Source: Salinispora pacifica CNR114 | Lineage (GTDB): Bacteria > Actinomycetota > Actinomycetes > Mycobacteriales > Micromonosporaceae | NCBI RefSeq assembly: GCF_000514775.1 | Contig: NZ_AZWO01000021.1 | Coordinates: forward strand, 43,273 to 107,272 | DNA: 64,000 bases | Reading direction: 5' to 3' | Part shown: piece by piece, positions 44,407 through 53,081 of the stretch | Layout: each line of letters starts with the position of its first letter | Position numbering within the stretch: the first letter of the stretch is position 1 | Made by a program: the position numbers and the translations under genes | The notes under the pieces: generated by a model | Seen by the model: only the letters and a program-made list of their open reading frames with translations | What the model was told of the DNA's origin: nothing | Databases searched by the model: none

Positions 44407-44435
44407 TTGACACGTCTGACACCTCCCGGCAACCT
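44407..44435 (+). promoter_or_regulatory. cebE promoter (-35/-10)
   Basis: A consensus TTGACA at 44407-44412 is followed after 17 bp by a weak -10, CAACCT, at 44430-44435. The predicted start near 44442 falls inside the CebR-like operator, which explains how the repressor would block it. Confidence 0.6.
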
Positions 44436-44437
44436 CA

Positions 44438-44451
44438 TGGGAGCGTTCCCA
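44438..44451. promoter_or_regulatory. CebR-type operator
   Basis: TGGGAGCGTTCCCA differs at one position from the 14-bp palindrome TGGGAGCGCTCCCA bound by Streptomyces CebR. It overlaps the predicted transcription start upstream of cebE. Cellobiose should release the repressor. I found no second copy near cebF, bglC or cebR. Confidence 0.85.
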
Positions 44452-44573
44452 GACATGTGGTACGGCTCATTTGTCCACTCCGGACCGTCGTCGAATCCAT
44501 TATCGTCGGTCGATGTCCTGTACCGCATCCCCCATCACGACAGACGCAGCCTCACATCGAAAGAGGGGTCAGG

Positions 44574-45860
44574 ATGAGCCTCACCACGCGGCGTTCCCGC
44601 CTGGCGGCCAGCGCCCTTGCCGCGATCACCGCCCTCGGCGGCCTCGCGGCCTGCGGCAACGACGACGAGCCGGTGGCGGGCGAGAAGCCCAGCAAGCTGA
44701 TCGTCGATACGTTCGGCGAGTTCGGCTACGAAGAACTCATCAAACAGTATGAGAAGGACACCGGCATCAAGATCGAGCTGCGCAAGACCGCGCAGCTGGG
44801 CGAGTACCGGCCCAAGCTGGTGCGCTACCTGGCCACCGGCAAGGGCGCGGGGGACGTGGTCGCGCTGGAGGAGGGCATCCTCAACGAGTTCAAGTCCAAC
44901 CCGCGCAACTGGGTGGATCTCGCCCCGCTGGTCGACGACCACTCCGAGGACTACCTGCCCTGGAAGTGGGAGCTGGGCAAGGCACCGGACGGCCGGCTGA
45001 TGGGCCTGCCGACCGACGTCGGCAGCCTCGCCGTCTGCTACCGCAAGGACCTCTTCGAGGCGGCCGGGCTACCCACCGACCGGGATGCGGTGTCGGCGCT
45101 CTGGCCGGACTGGGACAGCTTCCTGGAGACCGGCCGCGCGTACAAGGAGGGCAGCGGCGGCAAGGCCCTCATCGACTCGATCACCGCCGTCTCCGACGCG
45201 TCGCTCTTCCAGCAGGGTGACGACCTCTTCTACGACAAGGAGAACAACATCATCGCGGACACCAGCCCCGCGGTGAAGGCGGCCTGGGACACCGCGATCT
45301 CGATGGTTGACATCTCCGCCAAGGCCGCCACCTGGTCACCGGAGTGGTCCACCGGCTTCAAGCGGGGCAGTTTCGCGGCCACCTTCTGCCCGTCCTGGAT
45401 GCTCGGCATCGTCGCGGAGAACTCCGGCGAGGCGAACAAGGGCAAGTGGGACGTGGCGGCGGTGCCCGGCGGCGGCGGCAACTGGGGCGGCTCCTGGCTG
45501 GCCGTGCCGGCGCAGAGCTCCTACCACGAGGAGGCGGCGAAGCTCGCCGAGTTCCTGACCAGCGCCACCAGCCAGGTCGAGGCCTTCAAGGCCAAGGGAC
45601 CGCTCCCCACCCACCTGGAGGCGCTGCAGGACGAGGTGTTCCTCAGCTACACCAACGAGTACTTCAGCGACGCCCCGACCGGCAAGATCTTCGGTGCGAG
45701 CGTGAGCAAGATCGAGCCGATCCACCTGGGGCCGAAGCACCAGGCGGTGAAGGAGAACGCCTTCGGGCTGGCGCTGCGGGCGTTCGAGAACGGGCAGGCC
45801 AGTGAGGACGAGGCCTGGCAGCAGTTCACCAAGGATGCCCAGACTCAGGGCGCCTTCTGA
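44574..45860 (+). CDS. cebE: cellobiose/cellotriose-binding lipoprotein (CebE-like)
   Basis: The 428-aa family-1 extracellular solute-binding protein has a lipoprotein signal (ALGGLAACG) followed by KLIVDTFGEFGYEELIKQYE and KIELRKTAQLGEYRPKLVRY. Further C-terminal elements are FCPSWMLGIV and GGSWLAVPAQSS. It captures cello-oligosaccharides outside the membrane for CebF/CebG. Identification as CebE rests on the complete cebEFG-bglC-cebR order and the CebR operator 123 nt upstream. The start is ATG behind AGAGGGG. Confidence 0.88.
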   Translation: MSLTTRRSRLAASALAAITALGGLAACGNDDEPVAGEKPSKLIVDTFGEFGYEELIKQYEKDTGIKIELRKTAQLGEYRPKLVRYLATGKGAGDVVALEEGILNEFKSNPRNWVDLAPLVDDHSEDYLPWKWELGKAPDGRLMGLPTDVGSLAVCYRKDLFEAAGLPTDRDAVSALWPDWDSFLETGRAYKEGSGGKALIDSITAVSDASLFQQGDDLFYDKENNIIADTSPAVKAAWDTAISMVDISAKAATWSPEWSTGFKRGSFAATFCPSWMLGIVAENSGEANKGKWDVAAVPGGGGNWGGSWLAVPAQSSYHEEAAKLAEFLTSATSQVEAFKAKGPLPTHLEALQDEVFLSYTNEYFSDAPTGKIFGASVSKIEPIHLGPKHQAVKENAFGLALRAFENGQASEDEAWQQFTKDAQTQGAF

Positions 45861-45873
45861 GTGAATCCGACCT

Positions 45874-45905
45874 GGTGGCGTTCGGAAACCGTTCCGGGCG
45901 CCACC
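45874..45905 (+). terminator. intercistronic hairpin between cebE and cebF
   Basis: A 14-bp stem in RNA (GGUGGCGUUCGGAA with UUCCGGGCGCCACC, two G-U pairs) and an ACCG loop, 14 nt after the cebE stop. Such hairpins after binding-protein genes often block 3'-5' decay or partly terminate transcription, keeping CebE in excess over the permeases. Confidence 0.7.
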
Positions 45906-46002
45906 GGTCGGATCCCGGACCGGGGTGCGGCCACCTGCTGGTACTGCGCGGTGCGTCGCGCCCCCGCGCGAGGGCACCAACCCTGCCAGGAAAGGAAGCC
46001 CC

Positions 46003-46089
46003 ATGAGCCACCGCAAGCGAGCCGCCCCCGGTCGACCTGACCTGCCAGCATCGCGGGTCGGCACGGAATGCAGCGGAGCGCTGACATGA
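46003..46089 (+). CDS. 28-residue mini-ORF coupled to cebF
   Basis: An ATG at 46003 with a good ribosome-binding site (GGAAAGGAAG, 5-6 nt upstream) opens a frame MSHRKRAAPGRPDLPASRVG and eight more residues, ending in a TGA that overlaps the cebF ATG as ATGA. The spacing and overlap suggest ribosomes arriving from the mini-ORF reinitiate at cebF. The first three residues (MSH) repeat those of CebF, so a duplicated start region is an alternative. No function is claimed for the peptide. Confidence 0.5.
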   Translation: MSHRKRAAPGRPDLPASRVGTECSGALT

Positions 46090-47054
46090 GCCACTCGACC
46101 ACCGCGGCCCCGCCGACACCCACCGCACCGCCCCCGCCCGGCGACACCCCCAAGCGCTGGCGGCTCTCCCTGGCCCGCCTGGACCTCAGGTACTCGCCGT
46201 ACCTCTACATCGCGCCGTTCTTTCTGGTCTTCGGCATTTTCGGGCTCTATCCGATGCTGCGTACCGCCTGGATGTCGCTGCACGACTGGGACCTGATCGG
46301 CGATCGCACCTTCATCGGGTTGGACAACTACACCCGGCTGCTCTCCGACGAGTACTTCTGGAACGCGCTGATCAACACGTTCGGTATCTTCGCGCTGTCG
46401 ACCGTCCCGCAGCTGTTGCTGGCGCTCTTTCTGGCGAACCTGCTCAACCGCACCCTGCTGCGGGCCAAGACCTTCTTCCGGATGGCCATCTTCATCCCGA
46501 ACGTCGTCTCGGTCGCCGCGGTCGCGATCGTCTTCGGCATGCTGTACCAGCGGGAGTATGGGCTGGTCAACTGGCTGCTCGGGTTCGTCGGGATCGACCA
46601 GATCGACTGGGACGGGCAGACCTGGAGCTCCTGGACGGCGATCGCGTCCATGGTCAACTGGCGGTGGACGGGTTACAACACCCTGATCCTGCTCGCCGGC
46701 ATGCAGGCGATCCCCCGGGACCTCTACGAGGCGGCGGAGATCGACGGCGCCGGCCAGTGGCGGCAGTTCTGGCGGATCACCCTGCCGCTGCTCCGGCCGA
46801 CGTTCATCTTCGTGGTCATCCTCTCCACGATCGGCGGCATGCAGCTCTTCACCGAGCCGCTGCTCTTCGCCAACGGCAACATCATCGGCGGCGCCCAGCG
46901 CGAATTCCAGACCCTGGCCATGTACATGTACGAGATGGGTATTACGAATTTGAACAGCGCCGGTTACGGGGCGGCTGTCGCCTGGGCCCTCTTCATGGTC
47001 ATCGGCCTGATGTCGCTGCTCAACTTCGTCCTCGTCCGCCGCGCGGCCAAGTGA
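46086..47054 (+). CDS. cebF: cello-oligosaccharide ABC permease CebF-like
   Basis: The 322-aa protein has six membrane helices after a Pro/Thr-rich cytoplasmic N-terminus. PYLYIAPFFLVFGIFGLYPM is helix 1 and the ATPase-docking EAA loop reads YEAAEIDGAGQWRQFWRITL. It belongs to the MalF-type sugar permease subfamily. It pairs with CebG to form the channel and needs an ATPase (MsiK type) not encoded here. The ATG at 46086 overlaps the mini-ORF stop. Confidence 0.9.
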   Translation: MSHSTTAAPPTPTAPPPPGDTPKRWRLSLARLDLRYSPYLYIAPFFLVFGIFGLYPMLRTAWMSLHDWDLIGDRTFIGLDNYTRLLSDEYFWNALINTFGIFALSTVPQLLLALFLANLLNRTLLRAKTFFRMAIFIPNVVSVAAVAIVFGMLYQREYGLVNWLLGFVGIDQIDWDGQTWSSWTAIASMVNWRWTGYNTLILLAGMQAIPRDLYEAAEIDGAGQWRQFWRITLPLLRPTFIFVVILSTIGGMQLFTEPLLFANGNIIGGAQREFQTLAMYMYEMGITNLNSAGYGAAVAWALFMVIGLMSLLNFVLVRRAAK

Positions 47055-47064
47055 GGAGCCCTCG

Positions 47065-47907
47065 ATGATCTCCGCGTCCAAGCGCCTCTGGCGCACCAGC
47101 CCGTTGACCTACCTGGCCCTCGTCCTGGCGACCCTACTGTCGATCTACCCCTTCTACTACATGGTCGTGATCGGTACCCGAACCCTGGACTCGATCAACG
47201 ACGTGCCGCCGCCGGTCACCCCCGGTGGTGCCTTCACCGACAACTTCGGTCGAGTGCTCGACAACGAGGCGGCCAACTTCCTCACCGGCATGATGAACTC
47301 GATCATCGTCGCCTCGGTGGTCACCGTGTCGGTGGTCCTCACCGGCTCGCTGGCCGGCTTCGCCTTCGCGAAGCTGCGCTTCCGGGGCCGCAACGTCCTG
47401 CTGCTCTCCATCATCGTGACGATGATGATCCCTACCCAGCTGGGCATCCTCCCGCTCTGGGGCATGATGCAGACGCTGGGGTGGTACGACACGCTCTACG
47501 CGGTCACCGTGCCGTTCCTGGTTACCGCCTTCGGTGTCTTCATGATGCGGCAGTACGCCAGCCAGGCGGTCTCCGACGAGCTGATCGAGGCCGGCCGGAT
47601 CGACGGCGCCAGCACCCTGCGGATCTACTGGAACATCGTGCTGCCCGCGCTGCGCCCGGCCGCCGGTGTCCTGGGGTTGCTGACCTTCATGGAGACCTGG
47701 AACTCCTTCCTCTGGCCGTACGCGGTGCTGACCCCGGAGAACCCGACGCTGCAGGTCTCCCTCTCCTTCCTGTCGTACGCGTACTACACCGACTACTCCC
47801 AGGTCTTCGCCGCCACCGCCGTCGGCACCCTGCCGCTGGTCATCGTCTTCCTCCTGTTCGGCCGCCAGATCATCGGCGGGATCATGGAAGGTGCCGTCAA
47901 GTCGTGA
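47065..47907 (+). CDS. cebG: cello-oligosaccharide ABC permease CebG-like
   Basis: The 280-aa MalG-type permease has six helices and the EAA loop DELIEAGRIDGASTLRIYWN. LRFRGRNVLLLSIIVTMMIP and LLTFMETWNSFLWPYAVLT are subfamily hallmarks. It starts 10 nt after cebF with a GAGGAG ribosome-binding site inside the gap, and its stop overlaps the bglC GTG as GTGA, so all three are co-translated. Confidence 0.9.
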   Translation: MISASKRLWRTSPLTYLALVLATLLSIYPFYYMVVIGTRTLDSINDVPPPVTPGGAFTDNFGRVLDNEAANFLTGMMNSIIVASVVTVSVVLTGSLAGFAFAKLRFRGRNVLLLSIIVTMMIPTQLGILPLWGMMQTLGWYDTLYAVTVPFLVTAFGVFMMRQYASQAVSDELIEAGRIDGASTLRIYWNIVLPALRPAAGVLGLLTFMETWNSFLWPYAVLTPENPTLQVSLSFLSYAYYTDYSQVFAATAVGTLPLVIVFLLFGRQIIGGIMEGAVKS

Positions 47908-49340
47908 GTAATCCGGCGAGCCCACCCGCCGCGCGCGTTCTCGCCGAACGCCCGCCGCTGACCTTCCCGCCCGGCTTCCTCTGGGGCGCCGCCACCGCGG
48001 CCTACCAGGTCGAGGGCGCGGCGGCCGTCGGCGGCCGGACGCCGTCGATCTGGGACACCTTCAGCCACACCCCGGGGCGGGTGGTGGCCGGGCACACCGG
48101 TGACGTGGCGTGCGACCACTACCACCGGCTCGACTGGGATGTCGCCCTCATGGCCGAGCTGGGGCTGAAGTCGTACCGGTTCTCGGTCTCCTGGCCCCGG
48201 GTGCAGCCCGGCGGCACCGGCCCGATCAACCAGGAGGGACTCGACCTCTACCGGCGGCTGGTGGACCAGCTGCTGGCCAACGGCATCGAACCGTGGCTGA
48301 CGCTCTACCACTGGGACCTGCCACAGCCACTGGAGGACGCGGGCGGCTGGCCGGCCCGGGACACCGCCGCCCGGTTCGCCGACTACGCCACCCTGGTCGC
48401 CGGCGCGCTCGGCGACCGGGTGCGGTACTGGACCACGCTCAACGAGCCGTGGTGCTCGGCCTTCCTCGGGTACGGCTCCGGGGCGCACGCCCCGGGTCGG
48501 TCCGATCCCGCCGACGCGGTGCGCGCCGGTCACCACCTGCTACTCGGCCACGGGCTGGCCGTCCCGGCAGTGCGGGCAGCGGCCCGGTCCGACGTCGAGG
48601 TCGGGGTGACCCTCAACCTGTACCCGGTCACCCCGGCCACCGACTCGCCCGGCGACGCCGACGCGGCACGCCGGATCGACGCGCTGGCGAACCGGTTCTT
48701 CCTCGACCCACTGCTGCGCGGGTCGTACCCGGCGGATCTGATCTCCGACCTCAGCCGGGTCACCGACTTCGGGCACGTGCGCGCGGAGGACCTGACCGCC
48801 ATCGCCGCCCCGCTGGAGCTGGTCGGAATCAACTACTACAGCCGGCACGTGGTCGCCGCGCCGGCGGCAGCGGCCCCGCCGGAGCCGTACTGGCGTAAAC
48901 CGTCGTGCTGGCCCGGCAGCGAAGGCGTTCGTTTCGTCACCCGGGGCATGCCGGTCACCGACATGGACTGGGAGATCGACCCTCCGGGGCTGGTCGAGAC
49001 GTTGCGGCGGGTGCACGAGGAGTACACCGACCTGCCGCTCTACATCACCGAGAACGGTTCGGCCTTCGTGGACGTGGTCGTTGACGGTCAGGTGGACGAC
49101 CCGGACCGGACCGCCTACTTCGACGCGCATCTGCGCGCCGCACACCAGGCGATCGCCGCGGGTGTCCCGCTGCGGGGCTATTTCGCCTGGTCGTTGCTGG
49201 ACAACTTCGAGTGGGCCTGGGGCTACACAAAGCGGTTCGGCATGATCCACGTCGACTACCGCAGCCAGGCTCGCACCCTGAAAGCCAGCGGTCGGTGGTA
49301 CGCCGAGACAATCCGACGCAACGGTCTGGCTGCAGAATAG
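47904..49340 (+). CDS. bglC: GH1 beta-glucosidase (BglC-like)
   Basis: The 478-aa GH1 TIM barrel has the N-terminal signature FPPGFLWGAATAAYQVEGAA, the acid/base Glu181 in TTLNEPWCSAF, the nucleophile Glu383 in LYITENGSAF, and the aglycone-side RGYFAWSLLDNFEWAWGY. There is no signal peptide, so it hydrolyses imported cellobiose to glucose in the cytosol. That depletes the CebR inducer, as BglC does in Streptomyces. It starts at a GTG overlapping the cebG stop. Confidence 0.95.
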   Translation: MSNPASPPAARVLAERPPLTFPPGFLWGAATAAYQVEGAAAVGGRTPSIWDTFSHTPGRVVAGHTGDVACDHYHRLDWDVALMAELGLKSYRFSVSWPRVQPGGTGPINQEGLDLYRRLVDQLLANGIEPWLTLYHWDLPQPLEDAGGWPARDTAARFADYATLVAGALGDRVRYWTTLNEPWCSAFLGYGSGAHAPGRSDPADAVRAGHHLLLGHGLAVPAVRAAARSDVEVGVTLNLYPVTPATDSPGDADAARRIDALANRFFLDPLLRGSYPADLISDLSRVTDFGHVRAEDLTAIAAPLELVGINYYSRHVVAAPAAAAPPEPYWRKPSCWPGSEGVRFVTRGMPVTDMDWEIDPPGLVETLRRVHEEYTDLPLYITENGSAFVDVVVDGQVDDPDRTAYFDAHLRAAHQAIAAGVPLRGYFAWSLLDNFEWAWGYTKRFGMIHVDYRSQARTLKASGRWYAETIRRNGLAAE

Positions 49341-49364
49341 GCTCGAACCAGCTATCCGGGTGGT

Positions 49365-49389
49365 CCCGGTGCCACCGGTGGGCACCGGG
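49365..49389 (+). terminator. hairpin between bglC and cebR
   Basis: A 9-bp perfect stem (CCCGGTGCC with GGCACCGGG) and a 7-nt loop, 25 nt after bglC and 27 nt before cebR. It is probably a partial terminator, leaving cebR both read-through and separately expressed. Confidence 0.55.
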
Positions 49390-49415
49390 GCCTTCCGCCG
49401 TCGGAGGAGCAGACG

Positions 49416-50462
49416 ATGACAACGCAGCGCACCCGCTCGCTCGGGCGCCCGACTCTCGATGCGGTCGCCGCACGTGCCGGCGTTGGCCGGGGCACGGTCT
49501 CCCGCGTCGTAAACGGTTCACCCCAGGTCAGTCCCGAGGCCCGCGCCGCGGTGCAGCGGGCGATCGCGGAACTGGGGTACGTGCCGAACCGGGCCGCTCG
49601 CGCCCTCGTTACCCAGCGGACCGACTCGATCGCCCTGGTGGTGTCAGAATCCGGGGACCGGGTGTTCGCCGAGCCGTTCTTCGCCGGCATCGTCCGGGGC
49701 GTCAGCTCCGGCCTGCTGGGGACCCCGTTCCAGCTCTGGCTCGTCATGGTCCAGTCCCCGAGCGAGCGGGAGCGGGTCGAGCACCACCTGACCAACCAGC
49801 ACGTTGACGGCGTCCTACTGTTGTCGCTGCACGATGCCGACCCGCTGCCCACGCTGCTGGCAGAACGGGGCCTGCCCACCGTGCTCGGGGGTCGGCCAGC
49901 CCAGATGCTGCCCTCCGCCGCGGAGCCGGCCTGGCTCGTGGACGCGGACAACGTCGGCGGGGCCCGGCGCGCGGTGGAGTACCTCGTCGGACGGGGACGG
50001 CGGCAGATCGCGACCATCACCGGCCCTCAGGACATGGGCGCCGGCCTGGGGCGGCTGACCGGCTACCAGGAGGCGGTCGCGGAGACGCCGAGCGGGGGCA
50101 GACCAGACCTGATCGCGTACGGGGATTTCAGCGAGGACAGCGGGGAGGCCGCGATGCGGCAACTGCTGGCCGCCTGCCCGGACCTGGATGCGGTCTTCGC
50201 CGCCTCGGACCTGATGGCGTTCGGTGCGCTCCGGGCGTTGCGGGAGGCCGGTCGGCGGGTGCCCGAGGACGTGGCCGTGGTGGGCTTCGACGACGCGCCG
50301 ATCGCCCGCCAGTCGGACCCGCCGCTGACCACGGTCTTCCAGCCGATCGAGGAGATGGGACGGCAGATGGCCCAGTTGTTGGTGTCCCGGATCCGTGGCG
50401 AGCACCTGGCCACCACGAACATCCTCCTGGACACCGAGTTGATCGAGCGTGCCAGCACCTGA
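49416..50462 (+). CDS. cebR: LacI-family repressor CebR-like
   Basis: The 348-aa protein has an N-terminal HTH (PTLDAVAARAGVGRGTVSRV) with the hinge PNRAARALVTQRT, then a periplasmic-binding-like effector domain including ASDLMAFGALRALREAGRRV and VVGFDDAPIARQSDPPLTTV. The operator upstream of cebE matches the CebR palindrome, making this the cellobiose repressor. Here it lies downstream of bglC on the same strand rather than upstream of cebE as in Streptomyces. The start follows GGAGGAG. Confidence 0.88.
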   Translation: MTTQRTRSLGRPTLDAVAARAGVGRGTVSRVVNGSPQVSPEARAAVQRAIAELGYVPNRAARALVTQRTDSIALVVSESGDRVFAEPFFAGIVRGVSSGLLGTPFQLWLVMVQSPSERERVEHHLTNQHVDGVLLLSLHDADPLPTLLAERGLPTVLGGRPAQMLPSAAEPAWLVDADNVGGARRAVEYLVGRGRRQIATITGPQDMGAGLGRLTGYQEAVAETPSGGRPDLIAYGDFSEDSGEAAMRQLLAACPDLDAVFAASDLMAFGALRALREAGRRVPEDVAVVGFDDAPIARQSDPPLTTVFQPIEEMGRQMAQLLVSRIRGEHLATTNILLDTELIERAST

Positions 50463-50598
50463 CCGCCGCCGGGCCCTGCACCGGAGCCGTCGCTGGCCGT
50501 GAGCGGCCTCGGTGTGACCCGGTGCCTGGTGCTCGGCGGCCGGCGTCCGTCCGGTGCCTGGCGCAGCGGTTCAGGTGTAGCGACCCGGGTGTGGCGAC

Positions 50599-51810
50599 TC
50601 AGGCGTAGCGGCGGAGTTCGCGACGGGCCAGAGCGGCCTTGTGGACCTCGTCCGGCCCGTCGGCGAGGCGTAGGGTGCGGGCTTGGGCCCAGAGCGCCGC
50701 CAGCGGGGTGTCCTGGCTGACGCCGGCACCCCCGTGCGCCTGGATGGCCTTGTCGATCACCCACTCCGCCATCGATGGTGTGTCGATCTTGATGGCCTGG
50801 ATCTCGGCGTGCGCGCCCCTGTTACCGACCGTGTCCATCAGCCAGGCCGTCTTCAGCACCAGGAGCCGGGACTGCTCGATGCGGACCCGCGCCTCGGCGA
50901 TCCACTCCCGCACCACCCCCTGCTCGGCGATCGGCCGGCCGAACGCCACCCGGTCGAGGGCACGACGGCAGAGCAACTCCAGCGCTCGCTCCGCCATGCC
51001 GACCAGCCGCATGCAGTGGTGGATCCGGCCGGGACCGAGCCGGGCCTGGGCGATGGCGAAGCCGGCCCCCTCCGCGCCGATCAGGTTCTCCACCGGTACC
51101 CGGACATCGTCGAAGTCGATCTCGGCATGGCCACCGTGTGGACCGTCGTGGTAGCCGAAGACATGTAGCCCACGCCGGACGGTGACCCCCGGTGTGTCCC
51201 GCGGGACCAGGATCATGCTCTGCTGCCGGTGCCGTTCGGCCGACGGGTCGGTCCGGCCCATCACCACGAAGATCTGACAGGCCGGATCCATGGCGCCGGA
51301 CGACCACCACTTGCGGCCGTTGATCACGTAGTGGTCGCCGTCGCGGATGATCCGGGTGGCGATGTTGGTGGCGTCGGAGGAGGCGACCTCCGGCTCGGTC
51401 ATGCAGAACGCCGAGCGGATCTCCGCCGCCAACAGCGGGCGCAGCCACTGCTGGCGCTGGGTTTCGGTGCCGAACTCGGCGAGCAGCTCCATGTTGCCGG
51501 TGTCCGGTGCCGCACAGTTGAGCGCCTCCGGGGCGAGGTGCGGACTCCGGCCGGTCAGCTCGGCGAGCGGAGCGTACTGCAGGTTGGTCAGCCCGGCGCC
51601 GTGGTGGGGATCGGGGAGGAAGAGATTCCACAGGCCCCGCCGGCGGGCCGCCGCCCGCAACTCGGCCAGCACCGGCGGCCGAGCCCACTGGTCCGCGGCG
51701 GCCGCGACCTGCTCGGCGTAGACCGCCTCGGCCGGGTAGATCTGCTGCTCCAGGAAGTCGGTCAGCTCGGCGCGCAGCCGTTCGGTGTGGGCGTCGTGGG
51801 TGAAGTCCAT
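50599..51810 (-). CDS. acyl-CoA dehydrogenase (ACAD10/11-like or FadE)
   Basis: 403 aa. FAD/acyl-CoA signatures are CMTEPEVASSDATNIATRII, RKWWSSGAMDPACQIFVVMG and the C-terminal IQAHGGAGVSQDTPLAALWA. The sequence around ALDRVAFGRPIAEQG is typical of the long-chain branch found with aminoglycoside-phosphotransferase-fold partners. It starts ATG behind GAGGAG, overlapping the kinase-like gene stop (ATGA). Substrate preference is unknown; the partner suggests hydroxy- or methyl-branched acyl-CoA. Confidence 0.9.
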   Translation of the reverse strand: MDFTHDAHTERLRAELTDFLEQQIYPAEAVYAEQVAAAADQWARPPVLAELRAAARRRGLWNLFLPDPHHGAGLTNLQYAPLAELTGRSPHLAPEALNCAAPDTGNMELLAEFGTETQRQQWLRPLLAAEIRSAFCMTEPEVASSDATNIATRIIRDGDHYVINGRKWWSSGAMDPACQIFVVMGRTDPSAERHRQQSMILVPRDTPGVTVRRGLHVFGYHDGPHGGHAEIDFDDVRVPVENLIGAEGAGFAIAQARLGPGRIHHCMRLVGMAERALELLCRRALDRVAFGRPIAEQGVVREWIAEARVRIEQSRLLVLKTAWLMDTVGNRGAHAEIQAIKIDTPSMAEWVIDKAIQAHGGAGVSQDTPLAALWAQARTLRLADGPDEVHKAALARRELRRYA

Positions 51811-52880
51811 CAGCTCCTCCTCGAGACGGCAGTCAGTCCGTACGCGACCAGCGGAGCGACCATCTCGCCGATCTGGTCGAAGCCCGCGCCGAGGGTCTGC
51901 CCCTGGCGGTGCCGGTAGTGGATGCCCTCGCAGATCACCGCGAGTTTGAAGCACCCCAGGGCCACATGCCAGTCCAGCGGGCCGACATCGATCCCGCTGC
52001 GGCTGGCGTACCGCTCGATCAGCTCGGCACCGGCGGGGAAGCCGGCCCGGGGCCCCAGTCCGTCGGCTACGGGATTGCTCGGGACCGCAGCACCGCCCAT
52101 CGCATCCCAGTAGGTCAGCAGGAGGCCCAGGTCGGCCAGCGGGTCACCGAGGGTGGCCATCTCCCAGTCGAGCACCGCCTGGACAGCGACTGGGCTGACG
52201 GTGGCGAGCAGGTTGTCCAGCCGGTAGTCGCCGTGCACGATCCGCCCCGGGCCGGAACTCTCCGGAGCGGTGCTGGCCAGTCGGTCGCGTAGCTCGTCGA
52301 TGCCGGGCAGCGGCCGGCTCCGAGAGCTGTCGAGCTGCCCGGACCAGCGGCGGACCTGGCGGGCGAGAAAACCCCGCGGGCGGCCGAAGTCGGCCAGGCC
52401 GACGTCCGCCGGGTCCACGGTGTGTAGCGCGGCGAGGGTGTCCATCATCGCCATCGCCAGCTCCCGTCGCTGCCCGCGGGGGAGTGGGTCGGTCTGCGCC
52501 CGGGAGCGGAACACCGTGCCGGGCACGCGGTCCATCAGATAGAACGGCGCCCCGATCACCTCCGGTTCGGTGCAGAGCAGCAGCGCCTTCGGCACCGGCA
52601 CCTCGGTCGGGGCGAGCGCCGAGATGACCCGAAACTCCCGCGCCATGTCGTGTGCGGTCGCCAGCACGTGGCCCAGCGGCGGCCGGCGCAGCACGAAAGC
52701 CCGCCCGCCCGCCCCGAGCAGGTACGTCAGGTTGGACCGGCCGCCGGCGATCAGCTGGGCGCTCAGTGGCCCGTCGCCCAGGTCCGGCCGATGCTCGGCG
52801 AGGTGGCCGGCGAGCCGGCCCAGGTCCAGACCCGGCGGGGAGCCGGTCGGTGCGGAATCGTCGATGGCCGGCTCGGTCAT
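51810..52880 (-). CDS. phosphotransferase family protein (APH/ACAD10 N-domain-like)
   Basis: The 356-aa kinase-fold protein has the nucleotide-binding region FVLRRPPLGHVLATAHDMAR, catalytic loop VHGDYRLDNLLA (Asp and Asn), and DFG-equivalent LDWEMATLGDPLADL. The YMLDRVPG-type motif (FYLMDRVPGTVF) is shared with the kinase domain of mammalian ACAD10/11, which phosphorylates 4-hydroxyacyl-CoA before dehydrogenase-dependent processing. The tight overlap with an acyl-CoA dehydrogenase supports a similar two-protein system and argues against antibiotic resistance. Confidence 0.85.
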   Translation of the reverse strand: MTEPAIDDSAPTGSPPGLDLGRLAGHLAEHRPDLGDGPLSAQLIAGGRSNLTYLLGAGGRAFVLRRPPLGHVLATAHDMAREFRVISALAPTEVPVPKALLLCTEPEVIGAPFYLMDRVPGTVFRSRAQTDPLPRGQRRELAMAMMDTLAALHTVDPADVGLADFGRPRGFLARQVRRWSGQLDSSRSRPLPGIDELRDRLASTAPESSGPGRIVHGDYRLDNLLATVSPVAVQAVLDWEMATLGDPLADLGLLLTYWDAMGGAAVPSNPVADGLGPRAGFPAGAELIERYASRSGIDVGPLDWHVALGCFKLAVICEGIHYRHRQGQTLGAGFDQIGEMVAPLVAYGLTAVSRRS

Positions 52881-53081
52881 CCGAACAGTTGATGGCAGCT
52901 GACTTCTGATGTCAAGGCCGGTATCCGGCCGAGGAGAGCTTCGGGGCGTTGACCGTCCCCAGTGGGGGCGGCCCACCTCAGGAAACGACCCCTTCGCGGC
53001 TCCGAAACCGACCTGTCACCCTGGGTTACGGGTTCCGCAACAGCCGTCGGGGAGGGTCGTACCAGGGGAAGGGAGTAGCGC

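Noticed and set aside
51810..52880. Aminoglycoside resistance gene
   Set aside because: The fold is APH-like, but the FYLMDRVPG motif and the tight overlap with an acyl-CoA dehydrogenase fit the ACAD10/11 kinase group.
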